DNA of 64,000 nucleotides, from assembly GCA_025057315.1 (NCBI GenBank), contig JANWXW010000153.1:1-64000 (forward strand), given 5' to 3'. The notes below the pieces were generated by a model, which saw only the letters and a program-made list of their open reading frames with translations, searched no databases and was not told the DNA's origin. The position numbers were made by a program, and so were the translations under genes. Of this stretch, positions 16,064 through 23,743 are shown piece after piece (position 1 is the first letter of the stretch; every line of letters begins with the position of its first letter). The stretch is from Myxococcota bacterium (GTDB taxonomy: Bacteria > Myxococcota_A > Polyangia > Palsa-1104 > JAEUJZ01).

Positions 16064-17047
16064 TCAGGCCTGCTTCCGCTCCTGCGCCGCCTCGGCCGAC
16101 AGGGCAGCGGCGGCCTCACGGGCAAGCCTAGCAAACTCGCCTTCGTTCAGGGCAGCGGCCTCCTCCAGCACCGGAATCGCCGCCCGCAGGCCCAGACGTC
16201 GGATTGCGTGGACGGCCCGGGCATCGCCCATGGAGAGCAGGTAGTAGAGGATCTGCTCCGCCCGCAGCCGTTCCTCCCCCTGGAGCTCCGCGATGGCGTC
16301 CGTGTCGATAGGGGTGTCGGTGGGCTTGCCGCCGGGCGTCATCGCGCTTCTGTGAAAGCGCTCATACGTCGCCGTCCTCCCGCCCCGCGGTGGAAGGAGG
16401 CCAAGTTCAGCCGGTTTCTGCCCAGCCCGCAGGGCGGCAAGGACTTCCTTGAGCTCGGCCACTGCCATCTGCCGCACGGAGCCCAAGGGGTTGAGCAACA
16501 GCGCCTGCAAGCGCGACACCTTGGAGTTGGCGTCGTCGGCGAGCTTTGCCAGCCCGGCCCGGCGCAGCAGCATCGTGCTGACCATGAACCGGACACTTTC
16601 GTTCTCATGATGGAGCGCACCGAGCAGAGCCTGCTCTACCTGCTCGGGGGGCAGCTTCCCCAGCGCCGCCGCTGCCGCGCGCTGCGCGGACTCGTCGTAG
16701 GAGCTCTGCATGATCTCGACGAGTGTCTGGACCGCCGCGGGATCACGCTTGAGCCGCCACAGCGCCCGCGCCGCGGCTACGCCCGTCTCATCGAGCGATA
16801 TCTCCATGAGGCGACGCAGCTCTTCCACAAGGCCCTTGGGCCGCAGCGCCACCAAGGCCGCCACGGCGCGGGGATCGTTGGCGCCAGAGTCCAGGTGCTC
16901 CTGGAGCACCTCGATGGCCTCCGCGCGCTCCTGACCTTGTAGGGCACGCAGCGCATGCGCATCAAAATGATCTAGCGCTGAGCGGCCACTTCCTGCGACG
17001 AAGCGATCGACGAAGGCAGCGTAGTCTTTGAAATAGCGGCGTCCCAT
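16064..17047 (-). CDS. HEAT-repeat-like helical protein
   Basis: This is a 327-residue, helix-rich protein made of repeated two-helix units rich in Ala and Leu, for example AAARALWRLKRDPAAVQTLV, AAAALGKLPPEQVEQALLGA and VRFMVSTMLLRRAGL. This spacing resembles HEAT or PBS-lyase-type repeats, which form curved scaffolds for protein binding. No signal peptide or catalytic motif is visible. The start MGRRYFKDY lies 3 nt after the stop of the upstream gene, so an operon arrangement is clear; a longer frame extends upstream but would overlap that gene heavily. It is the last of three adjacent helical-repeat genes. Exact function is unknown. Confidence 0.7.
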   Translation of the reverse strand: MGRRYFKDYAAFVDRFVAGSGRSALDHFDAHALRALQGQERAEAIEVLQEHLDSGANDPRAVAALVALRPKGLVEELRRLMEISLDETGVAAARALWRLKRDPAAVQTLVEIMQSSYDESAQRAAAAALGKLPPEQVEQALLGALHHENESVRFMVSTMLLRRAGLAKLADDANSKVSRLQALLLNPLGSVRQMAVAELKEVLAALRAGQKPAELGLLPPRGGRTATYERFHRSAMTPGGKPTDTPIDTDAIAELQGEERLRAEQILYYLLSMGDARAVHAIRRLGLRAAIPVLEEAAALNEGEFARLAREAAAALSAEAAQERKQA

Positions 17048-17049
17048 GG

Positions 17050-17715
17050 TCAGCTGGCCTCGCCAAGGGAGTGGACCATCTGCGCCGACACCGCCTGCGC
17101 CACCGCGGGCGGCAGTGCAGACAGGGCTGGCTCGAGGTCGGCCTGCACGGCCTCTATCTCGGCCCGGCTGAGGCCCCGCAGCCCCCAAAACATGGCCGCC
17201 TGGGCCTCCGCTGGATCCGATGGAAACAACGCGGCGATGTTCTTCCGCACCCAGCTCCGATCGAGCGTGAGGAACAGCTTCATTAGGCTGTCACGCGCCT
17301 CAGGGTCGTCTGCGAAATGCCGCAACTGCTCCGTGTAGGCAAAGCGGCCCGAGCGCACCAGGTGCGCCATCACCGTTGAGAGGACCTTGAGCTGCGCCCG
17401 TTCGCCGCGCTGATGCAGCCGCTGCATGGCCAGGAGCGTGTCGGCACCGCTGGCTGCCTTGTGGCTAAGCTGTAGCTGGACCCCCAGCTCCACCTCGCGC
17501 GAATCGTCGCTGAGCAAGAGCCTGCCGATGGCACGCGCTGCAGCCGCAGCGAGCGGAGAGCTCAGGGCGGCTGCAACCAGCCGGCTGGCCCATCCCGTCG
17601 CGTCGCCGTCCTGGCTTGGGTGGTCTGTGCGCGCAAAGCCCCGAGCCACATCGCGCAGCGCCGCCTCCAGGTCGCTCTCGTCATAGGTAGCACCGTCGAA
17701 ATGCAAAAAAGCCAT
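17050..17715 (-). CDS. Helical-repeat protein, HEAT-like, small
   Basis: This 221-residue Ala-rich protein begins MAFLHFDGATYDESDLEAAL and continues with helix pairs such as RAIGRLLLSDDSREVELGVQ and LRHFADDPEARDSLMKLFLT. Those blocks resemble HEAT units (D-P or D-D turns between helices). No enzymatic motif is seen. Both edges abut neighbours within 1-3 nt, so it is co-transcribed and probably co-translated with the genes on either side. The three proteins may assemble together. The annotation is structural only. Confidence 0.65.
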   Translation of the reverse strand: MAFLHFDGATYDESDLEAALRDVARGFARTDHPSQDGDATGWASRLVAAALSSPLAAAAARAIGRLLLSDDSREVELGVQLQLSHKAASGADTLLAMQRLHQRGERAQLKVLSTVMAHLVRSGRFAYTEQLRHFADDPEARDSLMKLFLTLDRSWVRKNIAALFPSDPAEAQAAMFWGLRGLSRAEIEAVQADLEPALSALPPAVAQAVSAQMVHSLGEAS

Positions 17716-17716
17716 G

Positions 17717-18448
17717 TCAGCTGTCCTCAATGCCCAGACGATGAAGCAAAACACGCAGACGCGGAACGTCCTGGGGCTGGCAGAAGAAGTCGCGCAGCGC
17801 AGCAGCGAAGCGGTCCCGCAGCGGCCCCGGCCCTCGGCCGATGGCTTCCAGGCCCTGTTCGGTCAGCGGCGGCCCGTACAGGGCCATGCCACGCGCAAAC
17901 CGGGCCAGCTGGTTGTCATCCAGCCTCTGGAGCGTCGCCAGGAGCCGCGGCACAAGGCCCGGCAGGTCGGCTGGTAGCGCCAGCAGCAGCGAGGTCGGCC
18001 AACCGTCCTGGGGATCCTGTACCTCGGCGAGAAATTGGGCCGCCTCCTTGGGCGGGGGCCCACGGTGGATCATGTTGCGCAGCGTCTCCACCAGGGTGCC
18101 GAGCAGAGACCTGCCGTCGGTCCGGCTGGGATCGCGCAGCCTGCGCAGCTCGCTGCCACACTCGGCGATAAGTTCGTAGAGCTGGGGCACCACGTACACC
18201 GGGTAGGCGGCAAGATGCTCCAGCACCTCGATGAAGACGCGTGGATCTGGGTCCCGCAAGAGCCGCAGGTAGGCGTCGGTGATGCGGGCGGTAAGCTCTG
18301 GGTGGGCTGCCAGCAGACGACGCACCCAGTGCAGCGGCCGATGATCACCCTCGTCCCCATGAGGCATATCGATGGGCCTCAGGGCCTCGGCCCGCAGCAG
18401 CGGGGCGAGATCGCCGTCGTCACCGATGTCACGCCCTTCGAAGAGCAT
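17717..18448 (-). CDS. Helical-repeat protein, HEAT-like, first of three
   Basis: This is a 243-residue protein. The start MLFEGRD at 18448 is supported by AGAGGG 5 nt upstream; a GTG 13 codons earlier is less likely. It includes HEAT-type units such as RITDAYLRLLRDPDPRVFIE and a paired block VLEHLAAYPVYVVPQLYELI, and ends in a Leu-rich helix. The phrase APLLRAEALRPIDMPHG resembles part of the zinc-finger/HEAT protein encoded just upstream (AELLRAEALRPGRA), so the two may be distant paralogues. An 80-nt AT-richer gap containing a TTCAATAC direct repeat (18458-18465, 18468-18475) precedes it and may hold a secondary promoter. Confidence 0.65.
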   Translation of the reverse strand: MLFEGRDIGDDGDLAPLLRAEALRPIDMPHGDEGDHRPLHWVRRLLAAHPELTARITDAYLRLLRDPDPRVFIEVLEHLAAYPVYVVPQLYELIAECGSELRRLRDPSRTDGRSLLGTLVETLRNMIHRGPPPKEAAQFLAEVQDPQDGWPTSLLLALPADLPGLVPRLLATLQRLDDNQLARFARGMALYGPPLTEQGLEAIGRGPGPLRDRFAAALRDFFCQPQDVPRLRVLLHRLGIEDS

Positions 18449-18457
18449 AGGCCCTCT

Positions 18458-18483
18458 TTCAATACGATTCAATACTAGACTAG
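18458..18483. repeat. Direct repeat and CTAG palindrome upstream of the HEAT genes
   Basis: TTCAATAC occurs twice 2 nt apart, followed by CTAGACTAG. The block lies 10-35 nt upstream of the start codon at 18448 on the minus strand, where it may be part of a promoter or operator. No consensus -35/-10 pair is clear. Confidence 0.35.
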
Positions 18484-18527
18484 TCACCGCCAGCCAGCAT
18501 GGGAATGCGGCAGCGGCGCAGGCCTAG

Positions 18528-19643
18528 TCATTTCAGTGCGGCCAGGAGCTTTCGCCTGGCGCTGCCCGGCAGGTCCCGAGCCAGCTCGCGCAGCGCCGCC
18601 CGATCCACCCCGCGCACCCGGGCGAGCCGCTCCGCAACCGGCCCTAGGGTGCCGCCCGCGCGCTGCAGCTCGCGCAGCAGAGGCACACAGATGGCTGGGG
18701 TCGCCGCAACGATGTCCTCCGCGTGCTCCAGCAGCCAAGCGCGATCGGCCATGGCCAGGGCTTCCAGTGTGGGCGCGGCACGTCCTGGTCGCAGCGCCTC
18801 GGCGCGGAGCAGCTCGGCAAGGCCCGGATCAACCACGCCTGCTACGAGCCGCTGGCCGGCGGCGCCGATGAGCCAGTCCTCCAGGTCGCGCTCCTCCGTC
18901 GGGAACGGGTTCGGCTGACCGCGAAAGAGGGCACGGTCGCCCCGGACCAACTCGGTGATGCGCTCGCCGCCGGGGGCAGCCGGCATCGCGTAGAAGAACC
19001 GCAGTGCCCGCGCACGCACCAGCGGATCTTCGTGCGTGAGGCAAGCTGCGACACCCCGCGACAGCGCCTCGGCCATCTCCGTCCCGAGAAGCCGTCGGTA
19101 CAGCCGGCGCAGCCACACCGCCTGCGGCGGTGCACCAGCTTCCGTCTCGTGCGTTCGCTCTTCGGGGACTTGCTCCGGGCGCCAGCCCGACAGGGCGCGC
19201 CGCGCCAGCTCGCCCAAGTCCAGGTCTGGGTCGAGCGTCACGCCCAGGACGCGGTCCCCCACAGCGGCCGGCGGGTGGCCGCCGCAGCGCCAGCGGAGTG
19301 AGGGGCGTTCTGGGTGCTCGCTAGGCACCGGTCGGAACAACGTGTTAAAGGCGCAGCAGCAGACATAGGTGCGCCACTCGGCGTAGGCTGGGGAGCAGTC
19401 GAAGTCGGGCAAAGACGTCCAGTCGGGGGCAGTGTAGATCGCCTGCAGGCGTGGAAGGAGGTTGGTCTTGGGCATGAGCCCTGCCGCGCTGCGCACCGGC
19501 TGACCGCATTCCGCACACACCATGTGGTTGCAGCCGCACAGGACTGGGCTGCCCGGCGGGTAGAACTCGCCGGGGTCTTCCGGCAGCTCGTCGTGGCCGC
19601 CGACGAGGTAGCCCCCGTCACGGCAGTAATTGAGCGCGCTCAT
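18528..19643 (-). CDS. Cys-rich zinc-finger protein with C-terminal HEAT-like helices
   Basis: The 371-residue protein has a Cys-rich N-terminus: VLCGCNHMVCAECGQPV (C-x-C-x4-C-x2-C) around residues 35-50, then YVCCCAFNTLF near 95 and RWRCGGHP near 118, enough ligands for one or two zinc sites. From about residue 170 the chain becomes helical and Ala/Leu/Arg-rich with units such as VRARALRFFYAMPA, ending in a Leu/Arg-rich segment, resembling the HEAT-like proteins downstream. I recognise no enzyme. The start codon lacks a good Shine-Dalgarno, but 26 nt separate it from the upstream gene. Its company (DUF4157 remnant plus helical repeats) suggests a structural or secretion-associated cassette, which is inference. 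Confidence 0.65.
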   Translation of the reverse strand: MSALNYCRDGGYLVGGHDELPEDPGEFYPPGSPVLCGCNHMVCAECGQPVRSAAGLMPKTNLLPRLQAIYTAPDWTSLPDFDCSPAYAEWRTYVCCCAFNTLFRPVPSEHPERPSLRWRCGGHPPAAVGDRVLGVTLDPDLDLGELARRALSGWRPEQVPEERTHETEAGAPPQAVWLRRLYRRLLGTEMAEALSRGVAACLTHEDPLVRARALRFFYAMPAAPGGERITELVRGDRALFRGQPNPFPTEERDLEDWLIGAAGQRLVAGVVDPGLAELLRAEALRPGRAAPTLEALAMADRAWLLEHAEDIVAATPAICVPLLRELQRAGGTLGPVAERLARVRGVDRAALRELARDLPGSARRKLLAALK

Positions 19644-19669
19644 TCGCTAGCAACATATCCTAGGCTAGG

Positions 19670-20563
19670 CTATAGACTCGGCGTTGTCCTTGTCCTTTGA
19701 GTCCTTGCCGCCGCGGGTTTGGGTGGCTTCAGCTCGTCGATCTCGGCGCTGGTCAGGGGCTTGATGTCCGTGTAGTCGCCCTTGCCGCCATAGGCGCAGC
19801 CGAAGTGCCGCGCCGCCAGCATGATCTCATGGAAGCTATGTGCTCTGACCGGGATCAAGTAGCCGAGCACAGCCAGGCGCACATTGTAGATGTCCCGGCA
19901 GTTGAGGAACTTGGCTGCGTCCATGATCTGCGCAGTGGTGCCGGACACACCCGCCACCAGCGGAATGTTGAGCTTATGCGCCCGCTGCGCGATCTTGCTA
20001 CTGTAGTCGATGAGCCAGGTCCGCTCACCCTCGGACCAGGGCAGGAACTCCGCTCCGAACGGGTTCACCGTCGAGGCTTTCTCCTCAGCGCTCAGCACGC
20101 CGCCCTGGGCCTCGAACTCGGCCTTGGTGGTTCTGCTCCAGCGCTGGCTCTGATCGGGCGCTTTTTTGCGCATAGAGTCCTTCATCTCGCTGACCCGCTT
20201 GTAGCCAAGTTTGGCCGCGGTGTCACCGTCGATGGGTTTGGCCGCCCCGCCGGTGGTCTCAGCGTCCTTTTGGCGTTTGGCGCGCTCGTGCTGGATCTGC
20301 TTTTCCCGGGCGCGGAGGCGCTGCATGTTCAGGCCTGCCTGCCGCGCGATGTGTTTGATCCGGTCCAGGCCACCCTCGGGGATGATGTCCTCCAGCAAGA
20401 TGTTGGCGACGAAGTTCGTCACATGGCTGAGCTTCTCGCGCATGGAGCCGCGACCCTGGAAGATGCCCTCGATGCGGGCCACGTCTGCAAGGGTATTGCC
20501 AACACGGCCCGCCCACTCCGTGTCCATCGCGGTGCCACACTTGAGCAGCAGGCTGTTTAGCAT
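19670..20563 (-). CDS. C-terminal domain of DUF4157-type protein (SGTT / HSFHE motifs), now a separate frame
   Basis: This 297-residue frame starts at ATG 20563, overlapping the stop of the DUF4157 frame by 7 nt. A basic helical region lies at about 80-115. The C-terminal third reads IPLVAGVSGTTAQIMDAAKF, RLAVLGYLIP, then RAHSFHEIMLAARHFGCAYG. The ordered SGTT ... HSFHE pattern looks like a compact folded (possibly enzymatic) domain of the kind found at the end of DUF4157 proteins; its activity is not known to me. It may be a translationally coupled gene, or the severed 3' part of one long DUF4157 gene: adding one base near 20585 would fuse the frames. Confidence 0.55.
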   Translation of the reverse strand: MLNSLLLKCGTAMDTEWAGRVGNTLADVARIEGIFQGRGSMREKLSHVTNFVANILLEDIIPEGGLDRIKHIARQAGLNMQRLRAREKQIQHERAKRQKDAETTGGAAKPIDGDTAAKLGYKRVSEMKDSMRKKAPDQSQRWSRTTKAEFEAQGGVLSAEEKASTVNPFGAEFLPWSEGERTWLIDYSSKIAQRAHKLNIPLVAGVSGTTAQIMDAAKFLNCRDIYNVRLAVLGYLIPVRAHSFHEIMLAARHFGCAYGGKGDYTDIKPLTSAEIDELKPPKPAAARTQRTRTTPSL

Positions 20564-22667
20564 CTCCGTTGCCTCCGGCGCCTTCTGTCCTGCTGTGGGT
20601 CGGCGCCGTCCGGCCCGGCGCCTACCTGCGCACCAACCGCCACGCCAATGCCAAGAGTCGCGCTGCCCGTGCCGGCGCCCAGGGCTGCGTTGAGGCTCAC
20701 CTGTCCGTTGGGCCATTTCTCGCCCATTCCACCATCCAGCGCATCCGCCCTGCCCTGCTCCGCCAGCGACGAAACATCGTTGGCCACTCGCTGCGAGCCC
20801 GGCGCATTCTGCCCGTAGGCTCCCAGGAGCTTGGCACCCATATGAATGATCCTGTCCACCCCGGCGAGCAGCTGCATCAGCTGCGACTGCATCGCAGCGT
20901 CGAGATCCTTGCTACTCATCTGCTGGAGCTGCTTGCGCGCCTCTTCAAGCTGCTGCTGCAGGTTCGGCACACGGTCGATGAGCCGTGCCAGGCGTTCAGC
21001 CGCTGCCGGGCTTAGGTTGGGCCTGCCCTTGCCGAAGCTGCGCAGCGCCTTCTGCAGGTCCGGGTTGCCGAGCACGCCCATGCCAAACGGAAGCTTGCCG
21101 GCCACCTCCTGCCGCAGCGCGCCGGGGCCAAGTCTGGGCAGCAGGTCCCTGGGCTGGCCGTCCTTGGTGGTGAGGGCGTCCTTGCCCTCCTTGCCCTTGG
21201 CCTCCGGGTCCGCTGGCGCTGCCGGCTTGTCCTTGCCGCTAAGCACCCCCGTCGCCAACTGCTCGACGCTGCTGGCGCCACCCTGCTGGCCCGCGGCCTT
21301 CTCGATCTGATCCCAGGCCTTTCGGATGGGGTTGTTGGGCCCGAGCTTGTTCATCCCCTCGATGCCACTCCGGGCCTGGCTCTGCCAGCTCAAGCCCAGG
21401 TCCGGCAGTGGCTCCGAGAGCACCTGTTTCACCTCCGCCTGCGCCCTCTGGCCGCCCTCTTTGCCCCGCTCCCACAGGTCCTTGAGGCCCGAGAACATCC
21501 GGTTGGGCACGGACTTGCCGACGATGGTGCGCACCGCGGCACCGCGCACTGCCTGCGCCGCTGCCTCCTCGGCCTCCCGCTCAAGGCTCTCCCGGTCCGA
21601 GTCTTTCTCCTCGGTCTGCGCGCTATCGCTGCCCTCGCCCTGGGGATCTGGCCACTCCTTCTTGGGCGGGTTCGTCTGGCGCCGCCGCTGCAGGATGTGC
21701 GCAATCTCGTGCGCCAGAAGCTGGCGGCCCTCCGGCGAGTCGAAGTCCATCGTTGTGGGATCGAAGGCGATGGTGTTGCCCTCCGACAGCGCCTTGGCGC
21801 CCAGGTTGGCCGCGGTGCTCGGCAGCTGCGTCGCCACGTGTATGCCAGCCAAGTCTCGCCAAAGGCCTTCTCCATGATGCGCATGGCCCGCGGCAGCGCC
21901 ACCGAAAGCTGGTACTCCTTGTCGGCCATGCCGGGCATCCTCTTCGGCCTGTGCTCGGCGTTGTCCTCCTCCCAGCCCGTGGTTTCGATTTCCTTACGAG
22001 CCTGCTCCTCTGGGGCCGCGGCCTCGCTGGCCTGGCTGGGCGCCACTGACTCCCAGTTGCTGTTGCCCTCGCCCTCGTCCTGGGGCTTGGCCAAGGCCCG
22101 CATCTCAGAACGGTCCATGGGCGCATCGTCCTGCTGGCCCGGCTCCCTGGCCCTCTCCTGCTCCCGCGCCGGCAGCGGTGGCACATCGCTTTGCTCGTGC
22201 CCCTCGCTCCTGGGCCTCCGCTCCTTGGCGAACACCGGGGCATGCTGCGCCCTCTGGGCGGTGTCCACCTGCGTCTTCTGGGCGTGTTGCTGCTCCTTGT
22301 CGGCCTGCTACTCCTCCTGTTCGTCCCACTCGTGCTGAACCGACAGCGGGCCGCTGTGGAGCTCCCCCAGTCTTGCCGTCGGCACCCAGGCCAGCAGTGG
22401 GCTCTTCCCCCCAAGTCTGGCCTCCGCGCCAAGTGAGTCCCTGGCGTTCATGGAGCCGAGAGCCTGGCTCATCGCGTTGCTAGCCAGGGGGTCCTCGATC
22501 TTGTCCCCCCAGGGCAGCGGCTCGTCCGCCAGGGGATCCCACGGTGCGTTGCGTTGGGGCGCGAAGTCAGGTCCGGACCTGCGGCCCCTCTTGGGCTGCT
22601 TGGCTGGACCCTCTTCCTTGTCGGGATCAGTGATGCGGCGCTGGTTCTCACTGTCCAACTGGAACAT
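20557..22667 (-). pseudogene. DUF4157-domain protein gene, disrupted by an in-frame TAG and a frameshift
   Basis: Three consecutive pieces make one gene. Piece 1 is an open frame from ATG 22667 to a TAG at 22308-22310. Piece 2 continues in the same frame past the TAG to about 21850, ending EKAFGETWLA. Piece 3 resumes in a different frame as LAGIHVATQLPSTAANLG and GRQLLAHEIAHILQRR. DUF4157 domains have an FGxDLxGxxxH stretch before a metalloprotease-like HExxH motif (HEIAH here); restoring one G near 21850 gives FGEDLAGIHV. The N-terminal half is charged and disordered; piece 3 has a Gln-rich coiled coil and a Gly-rich end. DUF4157 proteins often accompany contractile injection or toxin cassettes. 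Sequencing error cannot be excluded. Confidence 0.72.
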
Positions 22668-22757
22668 TCACCACGGCTCCGTTGCAGGGCTTTGGGGATG
22701 GGTACCCATCTTGGTTATCGCCACGTGCGAGTAGGAGTTGTCAGCGGAAATGTAAGT

Positions 22758-22800
22758 AATGTAGGATAATATAAGATAATGGTCTATATTTATCTACATT
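22758..22800. promoter_or_regulatory. AT-rich imperfect inverted repeat upstream of the DUF4157 operon
   Basis: Two 16-bp arms (22758-22773 and 22785-22800) match at 13 of 16 positions around an 11-nt loop. Only about a quarter of the bases are G or C, in a GC-rich genome. The site lies roughly 90-130 nt upstream of the ATG at 22667, so it could be an operator overlapping the promoter of the leftward operon. Confidence 0.45.
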
Positions 22801-22980
22801 GCCTAACCAACCAAGGTCCCTCTGATCGTCGACCTTGCCGGGGTGCCTGGAACCCGACCGGGTGCTTGTCCAGGCCCGGTGGGACAGCCCGCCCAGCCCT
22901 CATACCCCCCAGACTACGTGGCCCCATGGTGTTCCAGTGGCTATCCAATCAGTACTGCGGCCTAATGCAACGGGTGACAC

Positions 22981-23145
22981 ATGTGTGATAAGCAATCTGA
23001 TGATTCCATCGCGAGACAGCTGGTGCTTTCGCCTGATGCCCGCTTTGAAGATGAATTCCGCGGCCCTGCATATACCCAGGCCGTTGCAAGCCGCTGTGCG
23101 TCCCCATTCCCTGCATCAGCGAGTGAGGCACAGGGAAGACAATGA
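22981..23145 (+). CDS. Possible 54-residue gene remnant
   Basis: An ATG opens a 54-codon frame whose first half (MCDKQSDDSIARQLVLSP, then DARFEDEFRG) has ordinary soluble-protein composition, unlike the Arg/Pro/Ala-rich shadow frames elsewhere. No Shine-Dalgarno is convincing and no family is recognised. It may be a fragment of a decayed gene; treat as weak. Confidence 0.2.
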   Translation: MCDKQSDDSIARQLVLSPDARFEDEFRGPAYTQAVASRCASPFPASASEAQGRQ

Positions 23146-23230
23146 CATGATGGAATGAAAGATTGCTACGCGATGGGCTTGCAACGTTGCGAGGTGCTTA
23201 GCCCACGAAGGGCTGGAGGCGGATGCAAGC

Positions 23231-23275
23231 GCTCATCGATGCGAGCTCATCGATGCCGATCGAGATCGCATCGAT
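23231..23275. repeat. ATCGATGC repeat cluster (two direct, one inverted)
   Basis: GCTCATCGATGC occurs at 23231-23242 and 23245-23256, and the inverted form GCATCGAT at 23268-23275. The three ATCGAT-centred units within 45 bp could fold or bind a protein. Purpose unknown. Confidence 0.45.
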
Positions 23276-23292
23276 AGAACTAAGATCTTCAG

Positions 23293-23406
23293 GTGTTTCT
23301 TCGCTTTCTGAAGCGCATCAACAGGACAGATGTGACACAAGATGACACCACTCAACAACGCATGCTTGCGCTAGAGCAGGCAATCGAGGTGACACTGGTT
23401 CGATAG
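23293..23406 (+). CDS. Possible 37-residue gene remnant
   Basis: A GTG-initiated frame reads VFLRFLKRINRTDVTQDD and TTQQRMLALEQAIEVTLVR, a composition like a real helical protein. A TAA lies 3 codons upstream, so any larger gene must have been lost or frameshifted. No ribosome-binding site or family is seen. Confidence 0.2.
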   Translation: MFLRFLKRINRTDVTQDDTTQQRMLALEQAIEVTLVR

Positions 23407-23743
23407 CACTCGGTCGACAGAGACCGAGGCGAATGCATAGGTCCACTCATCCTGAGAACAGGTGGAAGGTCGCAGGGTCCAGCGATCGAATCCGGATGTT
23501 CCAGCTAGCCGGCGCACGCCCCGGATGCGCGCAGCGAGCTGGCGCATGTGCTAACCCGTCTCGGGTAGTCTCGGATAGACTGAAGCTCGCTTGGAGGAGG
23601 TTGTGTGCGACCCCTGAGGGTCTGGAAGCAGGGTGATCCCTTGCCTCAAAAGGGCCGCGCTGTCTGGGGTTGCACTTGCCCACCGCGAGATGATCCCCAC
23701 CCTGATTCGGATCCCCTTCGGTTCCCCCGCATCTCGATGAGCA

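Larger units (their letters stand above)
22668..23743. other. 1.1-kb gene-poor, repeat-bearing region
   Basis: No long open frame exists on either strand. Composition is visibly less GC-rich than the flanks. It contains an AT-rich imperfect palindrome (22758-22800), GCTCATCGATGC repeats (23231-23275), a hairpin CTCGGTC/GACCGAG near 23409-23429, and two short plus-strand frames with protein-like composition (22981-23145 and 23293-23406). It may be the scar of a lost mobile or accessory segment, and should include the promoter of the leftward DUF4157 operon. Confidence 0.5.

Noticed and set aside
23470..23510. tRNA-like TpsiC sequence
   Set aside because: The segment resembling a TpsiC arm is not supported by acceptor, D or anticodon stems at the required spacing.
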